From Crossaster papposus (lineage: Eukaryota; Echinodermata; Asteroidea; Velatida; Solasteridae), in assembly GCA_037893245.1 (NCBI GenBank), contig JBAIAA010000074.1, positions 3,410,001 to 3,474,000 on the forward strand: a stretch of 64,000 bases of DNA, written 5' to 3'. The notes below the pieces were generated by a model. That model was given only the letters and a program-made list of their open reading frames with translations. It was not told where the DNA came from and did not search any database. Shown in pieces: positions 1-13,617 of this stretch. Made by a program: the position numbers and the translations under genes. The stretch's first letter is position 1. Every line of letters begins with the position of its first letter.

Positions 1-183
1 CAGCGTTTGTTTTCAACCGGCGTCGGGCAGTTATTCTTATGTTATTATTGTTTTTCGATATCTAGCGCGATCATTTTGCTGGATGCCTAGAATCATTATT
101 TACTTTTAAATAAGTAAGACATTTCTTGATAATTTGGTAGTATATATTTTCGATATCTGCAAATGGTGTATATCCTACCTTTA
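1..183 (-). repeat. Partial small TIR element (GTAGxATACACC family)
   Basis: The last part of this stretch (GCAAATGGTGTATATCCTAC then CTTT) and its interior (GTCGGGCAG, TTTTGCTGGATGCCTAGAAT) match the element copies at 53988-54327 and 55065-55807. The left end lies outside the window. Confidence 0.75.
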
Positions 184-347
184 AAAAACCAAGCTGTTAT
201 TTGGTCGAAGAAACACCATTTTGTTAATTTCACAGACTATAAAGATATGAATACACTGCATATAGCAGCTGTAATATCCTATAATGTGACTAAACTATCT
301 AATCAAATACCACAAATTAACAAATTACTTGGGATTTCTTTGTCATT

Positions 348-579
348 TGTGACACGATCAAGTGGAATGAGTCGGATGTCAGCCCCTGTCAAAAAAATGA
401 GTTTTAATGTAGTTTTAAAGAGGGCATCTGTACGTTTTAAAAACTGAAAACCCCATGTTGGTACGATGTTTTGTTGTAGAGTTATGTAAATTTGTTTAAA
501 TACAACGAAGAACACAGTTCTGATTTAAACATTTTGGGGATTCCCCGACATCCGACTCATTCCGCTTGATCGTGTCACA
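348..579. repeat. Inverted-repeat element, 33-bp arms
   Basis: TGTGACACGATCAAGTGGAA at 348 continues to GATGTC at 380 and is repeated in inverted form at 547-579 with one mismatch. The spacer is 166 bases with no open frame of note. This has the look of a non-autonomous DNA transposon. Confidence 0.6.
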
Positions 580-1196
580 TTTTCTAACTGAAAGTTGTTT
601 TGACTTAACATAATTTTCTATTTGAGACTTAAATATTGAGCTATGGGCTTTGGTCAGAAATTACGTGTTGGGTGGTGTAAGGGCATTGGCTCTTAACTAA
701 CGACTATAGGGTAGGCCTTGTAGCCTTTTACGAGACGGTAAAAACCCCTGCTGATAACCAACCCGGTGAGTTTATCACGTGGAACAATTAACTGTTATTT
801 ATTCCATGCGGGAATGAATTATCCATCCCATTGAGAAATGAATTGAATTAACGATTGACCTCGAAAAGCCGTGAATGAATTGTAAGTAAACGTATATAAA
901 ACTCTTGAACCTTTAAGGGACACGTAGAATAAACTAAAAAGCCACTACGTTGGTATTCAACATTGCCATGAAATATCTTGAATGATATTCCTACGGTGCA
1001 AAATTATTTTCTTAAACAAAGGTTAAACAAATGTTTGATTTCTTGATTTTATTTGCATTTTCTATTACAAACACCCGTTTTTTTGTTACATGTAGGCCTA
1101 TATGCAGAGTTCAAGTCAAGTGAATTATTCTGTCATTTTCTATCGATCTTTGAAAACTGAATTCCCCTAAAGATTCCGGAATTTCTGACGACAGAT
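580..1196. other. Unassigned intergenic DNA
   Basis: AT-rich sequence; no gene, exon or repeat structure seen. Confidence 0.4.
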
Positions 1197-1696
1197 TTAA
1201 GGTGGAATATATCTTTTTCAACTATCCAAAAAGTAACCAATCAACATACTGTTGAACAGCTTATAAAGATATTAATGATTCTAAACTTCCTGTGAACAAA
1301 ATAACCAAAGAATGTCATTTTTAAATGTGCATCTCAGAGACGCACATTAGACATTTTCAAATTTTCTAACGCAAGAAGTGCGCGCAAGTGTTCGAACGAC
1401 GCGCGGCGCACGCGTTGGCGCTACTATTGGTCAGTTCAGTGCGTGACACGCGAGTATAGCTGCTGGCTGAGAACGCGCCCTGAACGCAGATTGTGGTCGC
1501 AATTCAAATTGTGACTCGGCAAGTTTTGAATTGAAATCGTAGTCTTGAAATATATTGTTTTCTCATAATTATGCGCATATGCATCACTCACAGAGCTAAA
1601 TCTGTACAATACTTGTTTACACTTTTTATAGATTTTTAACACTTTTTCTGCTTCAAACAATAACAATGCACAACTGACAAATGGTATCCCTTTAAA
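1197..1696. repeat. Dispersed TIR repeat, family R1, copy 1
   Basis: About 500 bases that match 30831-31288 along their length, for example AGTAACCAATCAACATACTG, CAGAGACGCAC and CAACTGACAAATGGTAT. The ends are inverted (TTAAGGTGG / ATCCCTTTAAA). A GC-rich interior (ACGCGCGGCGCACGCG) is unlike the flanks. No long reading frame. Confidence 0.65.
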
Positions 1697-2126
1697 GCCA
1701 GAAGTGTATGTCAATACAGTTTAATAAATGGTCCGTTCTTCAAATAACCGTTCTCTGGTTAACGGAGATTGAATATAGCTTCTCTTGACAGTTTGTATTG
1801 TGCTGAAGGAAAAATAACCATGTCTGGATGTTGTCGCTTTCATAATAATAGTCCATATTTCCCTCGGAGCACGGCCAAACGGGTTGTTCCTATAATTACT
1901 GAATGTCTGGCGCACCTTTTGATGTACCACTGGACTCAGTAGATAAGAAGTAAGTTGCTCTTTGATCGATGCACCATTTTAGAGGATTACCAAAAAAACA
2001 GGACTTACGACTATAATGAATAATGTGATCGCCGATGATGGAGTATAGCTGTCAGCAGAGCCCTTAGGAATATTAGATGAATATTAGATGGAGGTTGAAA
2101 GGGTACACTTGGGACTGTTAAATGCC

Positions 2127-2287
2127 CGTCATCTGATTGGTAAATCGTTGATCACATCTCATTGAAATATTCGTCCCAAACGCACGGCGCGGTCGCACCG
2201 CCAACAAATTAAAGTTCTATTTAACGATGAATAAAACTTTAATTGTCCGGTCACATCATTGGTCGCACTATAACCAATCAGATGACG
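2127..2287. repeat. Inverted-repeat element, 15-bp termini
   Basis: CGTCATCTGATTGGT at 2127-2141 is exactly inverted at 2273-2287. Inside, AATTAAAGTTCTATT and AATAAAACTTTAATT form a second stem. This is consistent with a miniature transposon. Confidence 0.5.
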
Positions 2288-2329
2288 AGGATTTTCTATA
2301 AAACAAATAATTATAGAAAGTTTTGCGTT

Positions 2330-2371
2330 CATTACATCTATCACCAAATGCATTTGGTGATAGATGTAATG
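2330..2371. repeat. Perfect 42-bp palindrome
   Basis: Both 21-base arms (CATTACATCTATCACCAAAT plus G) meet without a spacer at 2350/2351. The TCTATCACC motif recurs 10 bases downstream. Confidence 0.7.
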
Positions 2372-3240
2372 TTCCATTTAATCTATCACCTCGTGGAATT
2401 ATTCTTCCCATTGTACGAACGTGAAACATTCATTATTTGTTTAATATAATATATATTGTGTGTTTTGTTTTAACTATTTGCACAGTTTGTGATGTTGTTT
2501 TATTTGTTATAAACAAATCTTTCAATCACGGGTTTGTTCTATAAGTTAGTTTATAGGCACCAAAGTTCTCGCAATAAATTCGAAGTGACGGAGACAGAAA
2601 TATTTTTAAAAAAACCGCCCGAACTACGCCCGAACGTTTTTGTTTGCATCCATCTAATACATATTTAATAGCAGACGATCGAGTCGTATAAATGGCGGGA
2701 ACCGATCCAAAGAACAAAGTAATGGTAATCGCACGACGTCAAAACAGCATCGTTGCTCCTAAAACGAACTCTAGTGACTCGCTGTCGCCACCAAGGATCG
2801 TGACGGGAGAGACAAAAAAAAAGTAGGCCGGGCTGTCAAGGATGTGACTGCGTTGACATTCCAAACAGGAGGCCGGCAAAGTCTCGCAAGGTCGGCCAAG
2901 TCTGGCAAGGCCAGATCCAAAAGAGGAGAAAAAAAACCGAGAATTTAATTTCCTCCGTTATTATCGCGCGGGGAAAATAATTACGCGCGGTACCGGTGCA
3001 CTGAACATTGTCCGAGTTTCATCAAAAACTAAATTATGCAGTGAGTCGGAAGTGAAATATAGAATGCTAATGACAGATTCAGGATTCATTGTTGGGGACA
3101 ATAAATTACAACACTGCCATGTTCAAGGACATTTCGTGTTTCCGCGGTTCTGTGGAAATCATTTGTGATGCCATAATGTCCTCAATGGTATAGACACTGA
3201 GAACATGCGGGTCATTGAGTGGCGCTAATATATAAAATTA
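2372..3240. other. Unassigned intergenic DNA
   Basis: No gene or clear repeat. A GC-richer patch at about 2760-3000 has loosely repeated GGCAAGGxCxG words but no reading frame worth calling. Confidence 0.35.
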
Positions 3241-3244
3241 TAGA

Positions 3245-3420
3245 AGAATGCCACGGCCCAGAGGGTTACGGTGCCTTACTCATGAACGATGGTGCATGGG
3301 TTTGAACTCGGCCAGGAACATAGTGTTGTCTCCTTGGGCAAGACACTTAACTACAATCTCTCTACAAGAGTATAAATGGGTACCTGAGACGGTCAGGGTC
3401 GAGGCCGAATGAGCGCTGTT
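3245..3420 (+). repeat. Possible SINE-like fragment
   Basis: It contains CATGGGTTTGAACTCGGCCA (B-box-like) followed by TTGGGCAAGACACTTAAC, a phrase I associate with invertebrate SINE bodies. No poly-A tail or target duplication was confirmed. Confidence 0.35.
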
Positions 3421-3659
3421 TTTTTAATTATCGGCAGCCGCGTGAATGCATGGCCTGAAAAACGGGGTAAGAATATTTGTAAGCAAAAATCCAATCAATG
3501 TTATGGTCGTATGGCGACCGTCTACATGCCATCGACTCGACCCCGTTGTGACCACGTTGTACCCGCGTACTAATTCGTAAAACATCAGCTTCAAGTAATG
3601 ATGATTAGCACTCCGAATTGTTAGCTGTTTCGGCTTTTCCTTTTTCATACTAATTACAT

Positions 3660-4110
3660 AGGGTTTGTACACGTTTAAGACAATGGACTTGGACACTTTG
3701 GTTAATCTGATCGACTTCAGACTTGGCACACACTAAGACCACCAACCACAGAAGTTCCAAGAAAAACTTTGTCATGATGACGTCATCGGGTGTCATGTGA
3801 AGTCACGTTAGAGGTGTAGTTTTTTCCATATATTGAATTTGTACACGTTTTTTTCAGCCAATATATTTTGACACTTTGGTAAATTCGATCGACTTCAGAC
3901 CTGGCACATACTTGGCACATATTTAGACCACCTCCCACAGATGGTCCAGTTTTTCAGACTGTCTATCTCTGGAAGTACAAGTCGGATTGGGTTCCAAACT
4001 TGGTATGCAAGTATTCCGGGATGTGTAATAGATATGAATTGAGGTGATGTCATAATGACCTCACCGGGTGTCATGTGACGTCATATTAAAGGTGCATTTT
4101 TATCTGAAAA
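3660..4110. repeat. Degenerate repeat with internal duplication, shared with 61664-62270
   Basis: Two related blocks, at about 3667-3762 and 3838-3949, share GTACACGTTT and GATCGACTTCAGAC plus TGGCACA. The right part (TCTCTGGAAGTACAAGTC, CTTGGTATGCA, GGGATGTGT) matches the interior of the element at 61664-62270. TGACGTCAT words occur in both. Confidence 0.55.
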
Positions 4111-7100
4111 TACAAGTTTGACTAGGTTCAAAATTTGCATTTTTATGATTATTATTATTATTATAAGTTTTTCCAGTCAATTTCGGCAAATGAGCTGCCA
4201 ATTTAACCACTGCGTCGTACCATTTCGCGCGCAAAATTGAATGCTGCTGAAAATGGTTATTCGATTTCGTTTTATGACTAGGCAAATGTATTGTTGCGTC
4301 ATTCGATATAACAAAATAACCATCCAATTTAACAATTCAACAAGACAGCATTCGAATTCACAGGAGCTTTTTCGAGACGTATGTTCGGTAATTCAAATTA
4401 ATTATTGAGCAGGCATTTCTGTCATTTGTGCAATCTAAATAACGCTGTATTAAAATATTGTTTCCTTTATAATGTTAAACACATAAATACAGTTCACTAA
4501 TTAGCACAGTAGTCGATATGAATAAACAACAGACCAAGAGGGGAAAATAATTTAAAGAAACACACAAACACAAAAACAAGTTAGGCATTGGTCAGGTAAC
4601 CAATACGGACCCCTCCCCCATAATAGAGACACAAAAAAGACACACGCAAAAAAAGACCAATAGGCTCCATACAAAATATACGTTAACGATAAACGAATAA
4701 AGACAAACAAAAGGTTTTACTTAATTATAAGTGACGATATGAAACAGTTGTCTGTTACAATTTATATCTGTTTCCTTTTCGTACTTTGAATTCTCATTTA
4801 GCGAAATTGATTTCCTCTTTACGAAAATGAAAAAACAAAATCTGCAAACATCTCCAATCGAACCAGCTTTGCTAAATTAAAAGATTGTGCGTCACGAAAA
4901 AGAACGACGATATGCTAAATTGAACACATTGCTAAAGAAATTTGAATGCCTCAAAACTAAATTCAATGCCCGAATTCAAAATTTGTAACATGGCAAAAAC
5001 TGGAGAGGCAAACTCGTTTTAATTCGAACGCACGAACATTTAATTGGCTGGTCATTTTCCAAAATTGACCGGGAAAACCTATATTACTATAGGTTTTCCC
5101 GGCGAATTTAAACATAAATTCAATCAATTTAATACCCGGTTCATTCAATTTCATTTGAAAATAAATGCTCCGTTGCATCGGCATTCAACAGTCAAAATAA
5201 GTCATTCCATTTAAGCAGTTATCATTCACTGGCCAAGTAAGATCATTCAAATTCACGAGGTCGCGGAGATCATTCAATGATTGGTAATAGCCAGCAGCAA
5301 GAGGCTGGTCAACCATTCATTTTCATCAATTGGCAAACATGTTTCAAATGTTCACATTCAAATTCGTTTCTATGGTATGTGCTTTCTGATTTCGGATGTG
5401 TCTATAAAAAGGCAGATATTTTGAAGAGAATTTATTTTTACACTTATTCTGCGTTATATATCTTTAAGTAGAGCGAATTAATACGAAAAGATGGCTGCCC
5501 GTACAGCCAGTATAACTGAATGTCTGCCAATGAAATAACTATTGAAAAGTGTGTGAAATGGTACAACCACAGCCAAACGTGCATGGCGAGATACCTAGCA
5601 GTATACCGTCAGTAATCATTGAAGATTAAATAAACCTCAGATATAAAGAAACGATTAGAAGAAATAATCATATAAAACAGAAGAAAAAAAAGATCCTCTG
5701 AAAAAATGAACAGCTGAACAACATTTTGTTTGGGTAAATTTTATAACAACCCCCTGATAATTGTAAGCTTTTGTTTCTTAAAAACATTTGTTTAGTTTTT
5801 AATTTGACATGGGCCGAACATTAGCAAAAATAACGAAGAAAACATAAAACCAGTGCAAACGATCACAAGGCTGTAGCGAAAGATTTTGTTTTCATTTTAA
5901 ACTTCTCACCATAACTTTTCCAACTTTACTTAACATTCTTCTAGAATACGGTTTTAATTTTAATCATGGGGTAACAAAGCACAAGGAACGGTAACACATA
6001 ACGTAAATGAATTGCAAACAACACGGAAACGCATCTAACAAGAAAAACTTATACAAGTGTGCCAGTATATTGTCATGTTTAATTTGAACGCACAGAAGTT
6101 AAACAAATTAATGTGCGCTTCGATGCGTCTTAATTTCATTTCATCAATGGACCGATCCGGCCTGTCAATCACTACGCGCGCATTGACCAATAATATTACG
6201 AGTTTTGTTCAGGTAACTTACCAACGGTTGCTACAGGCGTGGTCCGCCATTAGCTCGGTCAAACTATCACATGTGGTTACAAACGTGTACACAAACAAAT
6301 GGCTTCGGTACGAAAAAGCACCGTATTTGTCAATCAAAATACGGCTGTATGGAGTTTAAAAAATTGTCAAAAATATGCATGAAATGGTCATGAAATATGT
6401 AAATAACACGCTGGTACTCGGATTACGACATCATTTTTTCCCCGTTAAATACCAAAACAAACCTCGAAAATGAGAATTACCGTTGAACTCGTGTGACGTG
6501 AACGGCGGGAATGTCAAGAACTTAAGATAAACAAGGTCAAGGACAGTGCAGTCTAAGGTAGGATAGGGGCCTATGTAGAGTTAATAGTAATAATCTACAT
6601 GTATAGCAGTCTATTAATTAGGCTATGGTTTAATCCTGTTGTGACAAAATACGCGATTTATTCCAGTACCGGTACTGTGACTTACCAAGCAACACCGTCC
6701 ATACAAATTGACACGCATGCATGCTTCATTTCCCCCAACTGCAACTTAACCATCCTCCATGTACTGTTCATACCGTTCCTTAAAATAATGGTCATCCTTT
6801 TAGTTCGCCCGCTAGCTTACTGATAGTAATTTTGTCCTCGCCTAAACTGGTTTAAATCAACATTTCCGTTGTACGTGTTCTACGCCTAGCCTACACGTAC
6901 GTGTGTGTACATGTGTGCAACTTGACCGAGGTAATGGCGTCGCCATGCCGTTGCTAAGGTGGGCGGGGCTTATGGTCAAATCCGGATCGGTCCATTGTAG
7001 ATATGTAGCGGAAATTCAACTGAAGAATGGTGAAAATGTAGTCTTGAATGCCTATAAATAAAATAGGTTGACGGAAGCGAACCTGAACGAAAAGAACGAA

Positions 7101-9539
7101 ATCATGTGTGCACAAACACGAAAATGAATGCAATAGTAGCTACAAAGAAACCTTAGTTTGGAAGTGCTTGGATTTGAATGTGTGTTAATGAAAGTGAAAT
7201 AATTTGTGATGAAACTGGCCGGGGAAACCTATATTATAAAAGTGAATTTCTAGTAAAGTTCCTTTGTTTTACATATGGTTTAACAAATATTTTACCAGTT
7301 TACGTTGCCCTGCAGCAATTATTATACCTTGTAGTATCACGATTTGAAGATTCAAAATAATGTTTTTGTAACAGTTGTTAAGGCTTGTTGATTTAAACGT
7401 GCCCTATAGGCCTGTACCATAATGTTCCCATAAAGATACAACGGAACCGATTCAAAGCTGGTATTTATATTTTTAACGTCAGAACTTAAGGTAAGCTTGC
7501 AATCTCTTCAGTTGTTGAACTCATCCTTATAGTCCAGAAGATGTCGGGGTTTGGTCTCAGGGCTGTTTGGGGGTCAGTCTTGAAGCCTCTATAGTCTGGC
7601 AAGTTCTCGAAGTTAACCTGGTAAAGTCTAGAGTTCCCCATAAAAAGTCTCGGAAGTTCTCGAGGTCAGTCCCGAACAAAAATATCCCACCGCAATATGG
7701 TCGAAGTCGGAAGACAAGTTGTTTTATTGGCCCTGCAATTGCACTTTCCATCCTCGAATGATGTGTCACCTACGCCTGGAAGACTCGTTAGGACGAGGAG
7801 TCATGTTTCCGTTGCTAAGACACCGTCACTTGGCGGGGTATCCACATATCAGCAGCACGTATCTACCTAATCGGATACTCTGCCGACCTCCAGCGGTTCG
7901 ATTTTTATCGATTTGGAAGAATGTGCTGGAGACCATGTGTTATGGTGGGTGGAGATGACATTTGTCAAGTGTTATTATGCGTAGACATGAAATCAGCTTG
8001 AAAGATCTAATTTTTGGAGGTCTTTTATGTCCTCTAATCTGGGATTGCAAGAAAAAAAACAAATAACCTTGTTTAGAACAGGCGCCGTAGAACTTCGGCA
8101 ACCATACTTTATAATCCTGGAAGACAATGTAGTCTTGACAACGTACGTTTAGTAGTCATTGGTGTGTGCTTGTATATCTGCATATTTGGTGTTTAAAACA
8201 AGAGTTTATCTACCGGCTCTACTTGACTACTTCGCGCTGTTTTTGTGTGCATCACGGTGTTTGTCCTCTTCAAATTTGGGGTTTTCGATGTGATACTCCC
8301 GTGCATCTGTTTTTTTCTACAAATTCATCGAACGGGATGACAAATCCGGGTTTTAATTAAAAGCAGTTGTGATGGAAGAATCGAGTCTTTATTTGATAAC
8401 AAAAAAAACCAAGTGATAGAAAAGAGAAATAAGAGTCGTTCTTTGTTGTGCCTGCCGTCGGTTTGACGTGTCATCGGCCGACTTGAAGGAGAACAAAAAC
8501 TTGTATTTTCATCTTCAGAATGAAATAAGACATAAGGCAAAAATTTGCTTAAGGAAAAGTAATACATTCTGTTTCTAAGACTGACTCAGCACCGCTACTC
8601 TTGTGAGTGTGTTGAAGTACCGATATCCGGCGTTTTTTGTTTCGTTTTGCATTTTCACAATATTCCAATGTGACCGAACCTATACGGCTAAGATCGACGA
8701 GGGAAAGTGATGAATTTGCCGCACGGAAAACACGGACAGTTTGTATTGAGCACTTAAACAGAGAAGTCAAAATATAAGATTACGGTCACGAGAAACTGTC
8801 ATTTGATGTCTTAAGCCGCCCATACTTGGTGAACTTCCGTTGTCCATCACTTATATTTGTATTCAGGGATCAGACAAAATGGCATCTCCAGAGCAACCAG
8901 AGTACATGTAATACTGGACGATATATGCTGCTTGCTGGAAGTAGGTTAATTATTTCCCCGAATTATTTGACGTCACAATTGACCTGCACTTTTTTGTACT
9001 TTATGTTGTTTCTGGCATTGGACTTTCAAAGCATTTTCTCGTATTACACGCATAATACTGAACAATGAGATAACCACTGAACGATGAGAAATTAAAAACA
9101 TCTCGTATTATTTTATATTATTTTATATAATTGTAAACCAATATAATGTAAGGAAAGAAATTCCTCATTTGAAATACATTGATTTTCATTAAAGTTTAAG
9201 TAACATGAAACCAGGCGGTCCCTTTGCGTCCGTGTACAACACAGCAATTTCATCATTTAAAAAGCATACAAAACGTAGCCCAACCACAATGTGAATAACA
9301 ATTTCTCGAATATAATTACCCACCTCTATTCTTGTACGCCAGCTTGATTTTTTGTGAATACCTTGATTTCTTTATCAAATTATATCTTGACGCGTGAGAC
9401 CCCAGTGCGAGTGTTTCCTTAATGTAATTGCGCCGTGTCGTGACCCCTACGTAGACGGACACCGGCGTCAGTCAGCCAGAAATTCGGATCGGGTAGAATT
9501 CCTAGCTGGGTCCACACATTATGGCAGTGGTTTCATGTG
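4111..9539. other. Unassigned DNA upstream of the receptor
   Basis: No exon could be supported in 5.4 kb. Notable pieces are (ATT)n at 4146-4163, a block at about 4930-5360 rich in degenerate ATTCAAxTT words, and a 34-bp near-perfect hairpin at 5069-5102 (CCGGGAAAACCTATA arms). The first receptor exon could lie here, but no leader with a suitable donor was convincing. Confidence 0.35.
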
Positions 9540-10037
9540 AGGCTGTGTCCGAAACGGGTGTCTAGAGCTACAGCTACGGCTATTGTCTGCGTCGGCCATT
9601 TTGTAGCGCTGTCCGAAATGCCGTCTAGAGCTACAGCTACGGCTACAACGTCACAAAAATCTAGCCGTAAAAGAAGTTCTCTAGCTCAGGCAAAACAAAA
9701 TGGCGGCAGCACTAACGTTAAATTTTGAAGCAAATTTTCGTTTATTTTTCAATAATAGTACATTGAATTGAAACCAACAGATCGACAAATACGTCAATAT
9801 CATCAGTTATTTCGACCGGATGTAAACAAAAATTTCGTAACATCTAGCAGACGATAATTGTGGTAAATTCTTACATCGTAATTTTGGAAACACTAATTCC
9901 AGCATCGCTTGGTGGCGCAATAACAAGCCGTAGGCTCTACTGTAGCCGCATCCGAATTCCATTTGCCTGAGCGCCTACGTATAGCTGTAGCTGTAGACGT
10001 AGACCGTAGCTCTAGACACTCGTTTCGGACACGGCCT
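9540..10037. repeat. TIR element, about 500 bp
   Basis: The left end AGGCTGTGTCCGAAACGGGT is inverted at the right end (ACTCGTTTCGGACACGGCCT). Both continue into GTCTAGAGCTAC and runs of CTACAGCTACGG. The left part contains a second internal copy of the GTCCGAAATG..GTCTAGAGCTACAGC block. No transposase frame. Confidence 0.75.
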
Positions 10038-10129
10038 TACTTGGGCCAGTATTGAAATGTACAGGATACAGGAAAAAAAAGTTACATTAGGAACAAATAA
10101 AAAGTAGTTTAAAGTTAAGGTCAGGTCTT

Positions 10130-10615
10130 ATTGGTAATGGTTTAAATGGTAGGACCTGCATGTTTTGTTTCCGCTTGAGTGAATTTGTTGGGTTGGCTTG
10201 CCCTCATAGTCATACTGGTTCGAGTTCCGTTTAGTTAATAAGGCTTGGCTTAGTTCGGCTTAATTCGGTTCAGCGGTTTTGCTTAGTCTTGGATTGTTTT
10301 TATTGGGAATTGGTTCGAACCGTTTGGTTTATGTAAAATTCGTGTAGGGTTCGGTATACGGTTCGGTTCAGATAGGTTTGGCTTGATTCGAGCTGTTTTT
10401 CTTGATCCTAAATAGTTCGGTTTAATTGGTTTTGTTTGATTCGATCAGTTCGGTTCGGTTCGGTTTAGTCTGATGTAAACGATTGGGTTTGGTTCGGCTT
10501 GAATCGACTAGGTTTTATTGGAACGGCTTCGTACGGTTTAGGATCAGTTTCTAACACTTATGTTCGCCTATGTTTGTTTTTAGTTCGGCTCGGTTCATTT
10601 CGGGTTGGATATATA
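10130..10615. repeat. Degenerate GGTTCGGTT-type tandem region
   Basis: About 480 bases dominated by loosely repeated TTCGGTT, GGTTCGG and TTGGTT words. The periodicity is too eroded to give a unit length by eye. Confidence 0.6.
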
Positions 10616-11177
10616 AGATCGGGAAACGATATCCTAAAGACGATCGCAACGTCCACACTCAACCGATTTTTTTCATAACAACACTATTTCCATAAGAGAT
10701 TCAACCACATTGTGTTACCGTAACCTTTACTATAATACGCCTAATCCTCGATCAGATAACTCAGAGCACATCTCTCAGTATGGATTCTAGATTGCATTCA
10801 TCACCCTATAGTGGTCCAAATTCCATCGGGTAGCGGCTCTGCCTACGTTTACTCCACTGGTCAGCCTTGCACGTGACTGCCTCGTCTGTAGTCTTTGCCT
10901 TATGGCCGATATGTTTTGAGATATGAGGACAATTTATTAAAGAGGTAATTACTGGTTTCGGCATATGAGTTTCTTTCAGCTAATGCCGTATTGTGCAATT
11001 AGTTATTGGTCCCTGTCGAAACTTGTTTAAATATAGGCCATACAGAATGGTTTTGGAGACGTTTATCAATGAAAATAATTTGGAGGCGAAATTTACAGAA
11101 AGCAAACATATAAAAATACGTGCATTGCTAACTTCTGCAATATCGCCTAACTTGTGAACGTTCGCTTCTTTACATCT

Positions 11178-11420
11178 GGGGCCAATTTCATAGAGCTGCT
11201 AAGCACAAACATTTGCTTAGCACAAAAAAGTCTTGCTCATTAAAAACAGGTTACCAGCCAAAATTCTACGTGTTTTTCATGCAAAGCAAAAAACCAGCTG
11301 ATTATCAATCGAAAACAATAAAGACCTCGTGAAAATTTGGTCTCTAACCTTGTTTTTGCCAAGGACAAAATTCCATGCTAAGCAAATTTTTGTGCTTAGC
11401 AGCTCTATAAAATTGGCCCC
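11178..11420. repeat. Small TIR element, GGGGCCAATTTCAT family, copy 1
   Basis: The ends GGGGCCAATTTCATAGAGCT and its inverse (AGCTCTATAAAATTGGCCCC) enclose paired TGCTAAGCA words and CAGGTTACCAGCCAAAA. Further copies are at 22104, 28373, 31400 and 42206, with a piece at 51772. Confidence 0.8.
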
Positions 11421-13617
11421 TGTTTTTCGTGCCTAGTGAACGTTTGATACAGTATTTTTTTCTACTTTGATATTGAAATATCCGGTTGATTTCGCAGTGC
11501 TGAACCCGATTACAAATATCCCAGGTTCACTCTAAATGACAACAACCAGGAAATTGATTGATTTACTTCATGCATTTTAAATCTGACTTCTCAATGACTT
11601 CAAATGTTTAAAGCCATTGTACGGTTTGCTGTAGTCCTTTTGAGGGGGTGATCTTAAAAATCAGCGAACCGTTTTGCCGACTTGGAGAATAATTAATCAA
11701 ACAGTCACTTTGGATAAAGTTAAACTTGTTTCCAGTCGTTGCGTCAACCTAGAGTGAAATAATGTCACGACCACATGTTTCGCAAGAGGTTGTCTTCCCC
11801 ACGGTGTGGTTGCACTGTGTGGTATGATCGACCAATTATCGCCTACTATACACTTCAATCTATAGGTGTGTTGAATTGAGTAGAGGGGCACGGCACTGGG
11901 ATTTCGTCCAAGGCTTGTGTTTGCGCTGCTAATGCAATATGTGAAAGCAATTTAATACCAATTTGGGCCGAATAGAGAGTATCACAGACGGTTGTGTCGA
12001 CGGATCTGTGGTGGATGGGAATCCTAACACTGGTTGAAAGGATTTCAAGGTTCCGGTGAATTGGTTTTTAAATAAGAATTGACTCAGAGAATTAATGTGT
12101 TTGTCCGAATTCAAATGTCGGATTTCATGTTCAACACTATAAAGAAAATGTCATTTCAGGCTTGAAGCCAGGTATTAAGGCTGGCATAACAAAACCCCGA
12201 ATATTATTTTTCCCAGGAAATTCCATAAAAAAAATGCCCAGTCCCTTTTAAAAAGAAATCTAAAAGTCGTTTGCCCAAAGTGCGCTGCGTTTTAAGCAGA
12301 ATTTTTGCCGCCCACAGCCATTTTTTGTATCGCAAGAAAATAAATTTATTGTAAGATTTAAAACGATACGACGCGGCTGATAAAAACCAAATAAAATATA
12401 CAAATGTTTCCACGAAAGAAGAAGTAAGAGCGCTTTGGGGAAGAAGCTAGTATTCCCGCCTACTACCCAATCTGAAGTATGCCAATGTCGTGCAATGTCT
12501 ATTACCAGGGGCTCGTATGCCGTACAATCGAACACTTTCATCAAAGCGATTTCGGGGCAAAAAATTGACAGTTTTTCGTCCGCAAATCCAGGTCATAATC
12601 TCGAAGGACCTAAATAGAAAACCAACGAATTAAAAAAAAACAATCTGGAACGGGGACATGCGGTTCAGATGGCCCGGCTAAAAATAACAAGATATTCTCT
12701 TTTCCCGGTATTGTATGTAGACTTAGAGGTTGTTTCAAATGTAAGTTATTGTCTTTTGAGATGTCCGATTGACGTCACCACTTATTGCAGCTGGGGCACT
12801 GTCGGGGGCCCAATTAATTATGAACGGGACGATCTATTAATTACAACCGTATCGCGCGCAGCGTGTGGGCATATTTGGTCAAATAGATGAGATAGATTCT
12901 CTACTTCAATGGAATCAGTGGATCGCTTTAATTTACAATAATAACATAGCATAATATGGATAGCCATTTCCTATTTAATCGGTACAATGGGTATTTAAAT
13001 TAATGGTTGAAAGGTATATTAAAGGGGTGGTTATTATTATTATTTTTTGTTGTTCTCATTAAATAGGAGAAATACGTAGTTTGAATTGTACATTTCCATA
13101 TTAAAGATATTACATCAAAATATTGATACCATGCTATACTTTGCCGTGTTTTTTAATTATTTACACGAATGGATTTGACCGTTCGATATCTCATCTGAAA
13201 TAACAAATTTGTATTGTAATTTATTTGGCCATGATGACCACTGCTAGAATCCAGACTTTGTATCGGTTGAGCGGAATTTGTGAAGCGGACGTAAATGAAG
13301 AAAATTAATATTTGTTTTATTGGAAAAGTTGTATTGGTCTATATGTTATACATTATGATAGGCTGCCCACTTTATAATTGTTTTCGTAGCTTAATTAAAA
13401 GATTAAGATGGAATTTGCGTTAAGAGATGTAAATTCAATATGTAAAACATATGCACAAGAAAGCTGAAGGTCGTGGGTTCGAGTCCCACATGATTCGAAA
13501 GAATCCCTCGGGACAACATTGAGTATACTACAGTGTAAACACACCTCGGTTAAGAGCTAAAATCTAATATTGAATTTAAAATAATTGTAGATTGAAATTG
13601 TTCCTTTTTTGACTCAG
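11421..13617. other. Unassigned DNA directly upstream of the first recognised receptor exon
   Basis: AT-rich, with (TTA)n near 13032. No start exon of the receptor could be fitted by phase. The region holds no other recognised gene. Confidence 0.35.
13473..13489 (+). other. Isolated T-arm-like sequence
   Basis: GTGGGTTCGAGTCCCAC is a perfect 5-bp stem with a 7-base loop, like a tRNA T arm with a pol III B box. No D arm or acceptor stem is visible upstream, so it is probably a remnant of a tRNA-derived element. It lies 129 bases before the first receptor exon. Confidence 0.35.

Noticed and set aside
12669-12740. Candidate leader exon (ATG to a good GTAAGT donor) upstream of the receptor
   Set aside because: It ends in phase 0, but the next exon needs phase 2; the peptide is also a poor signal sequence.
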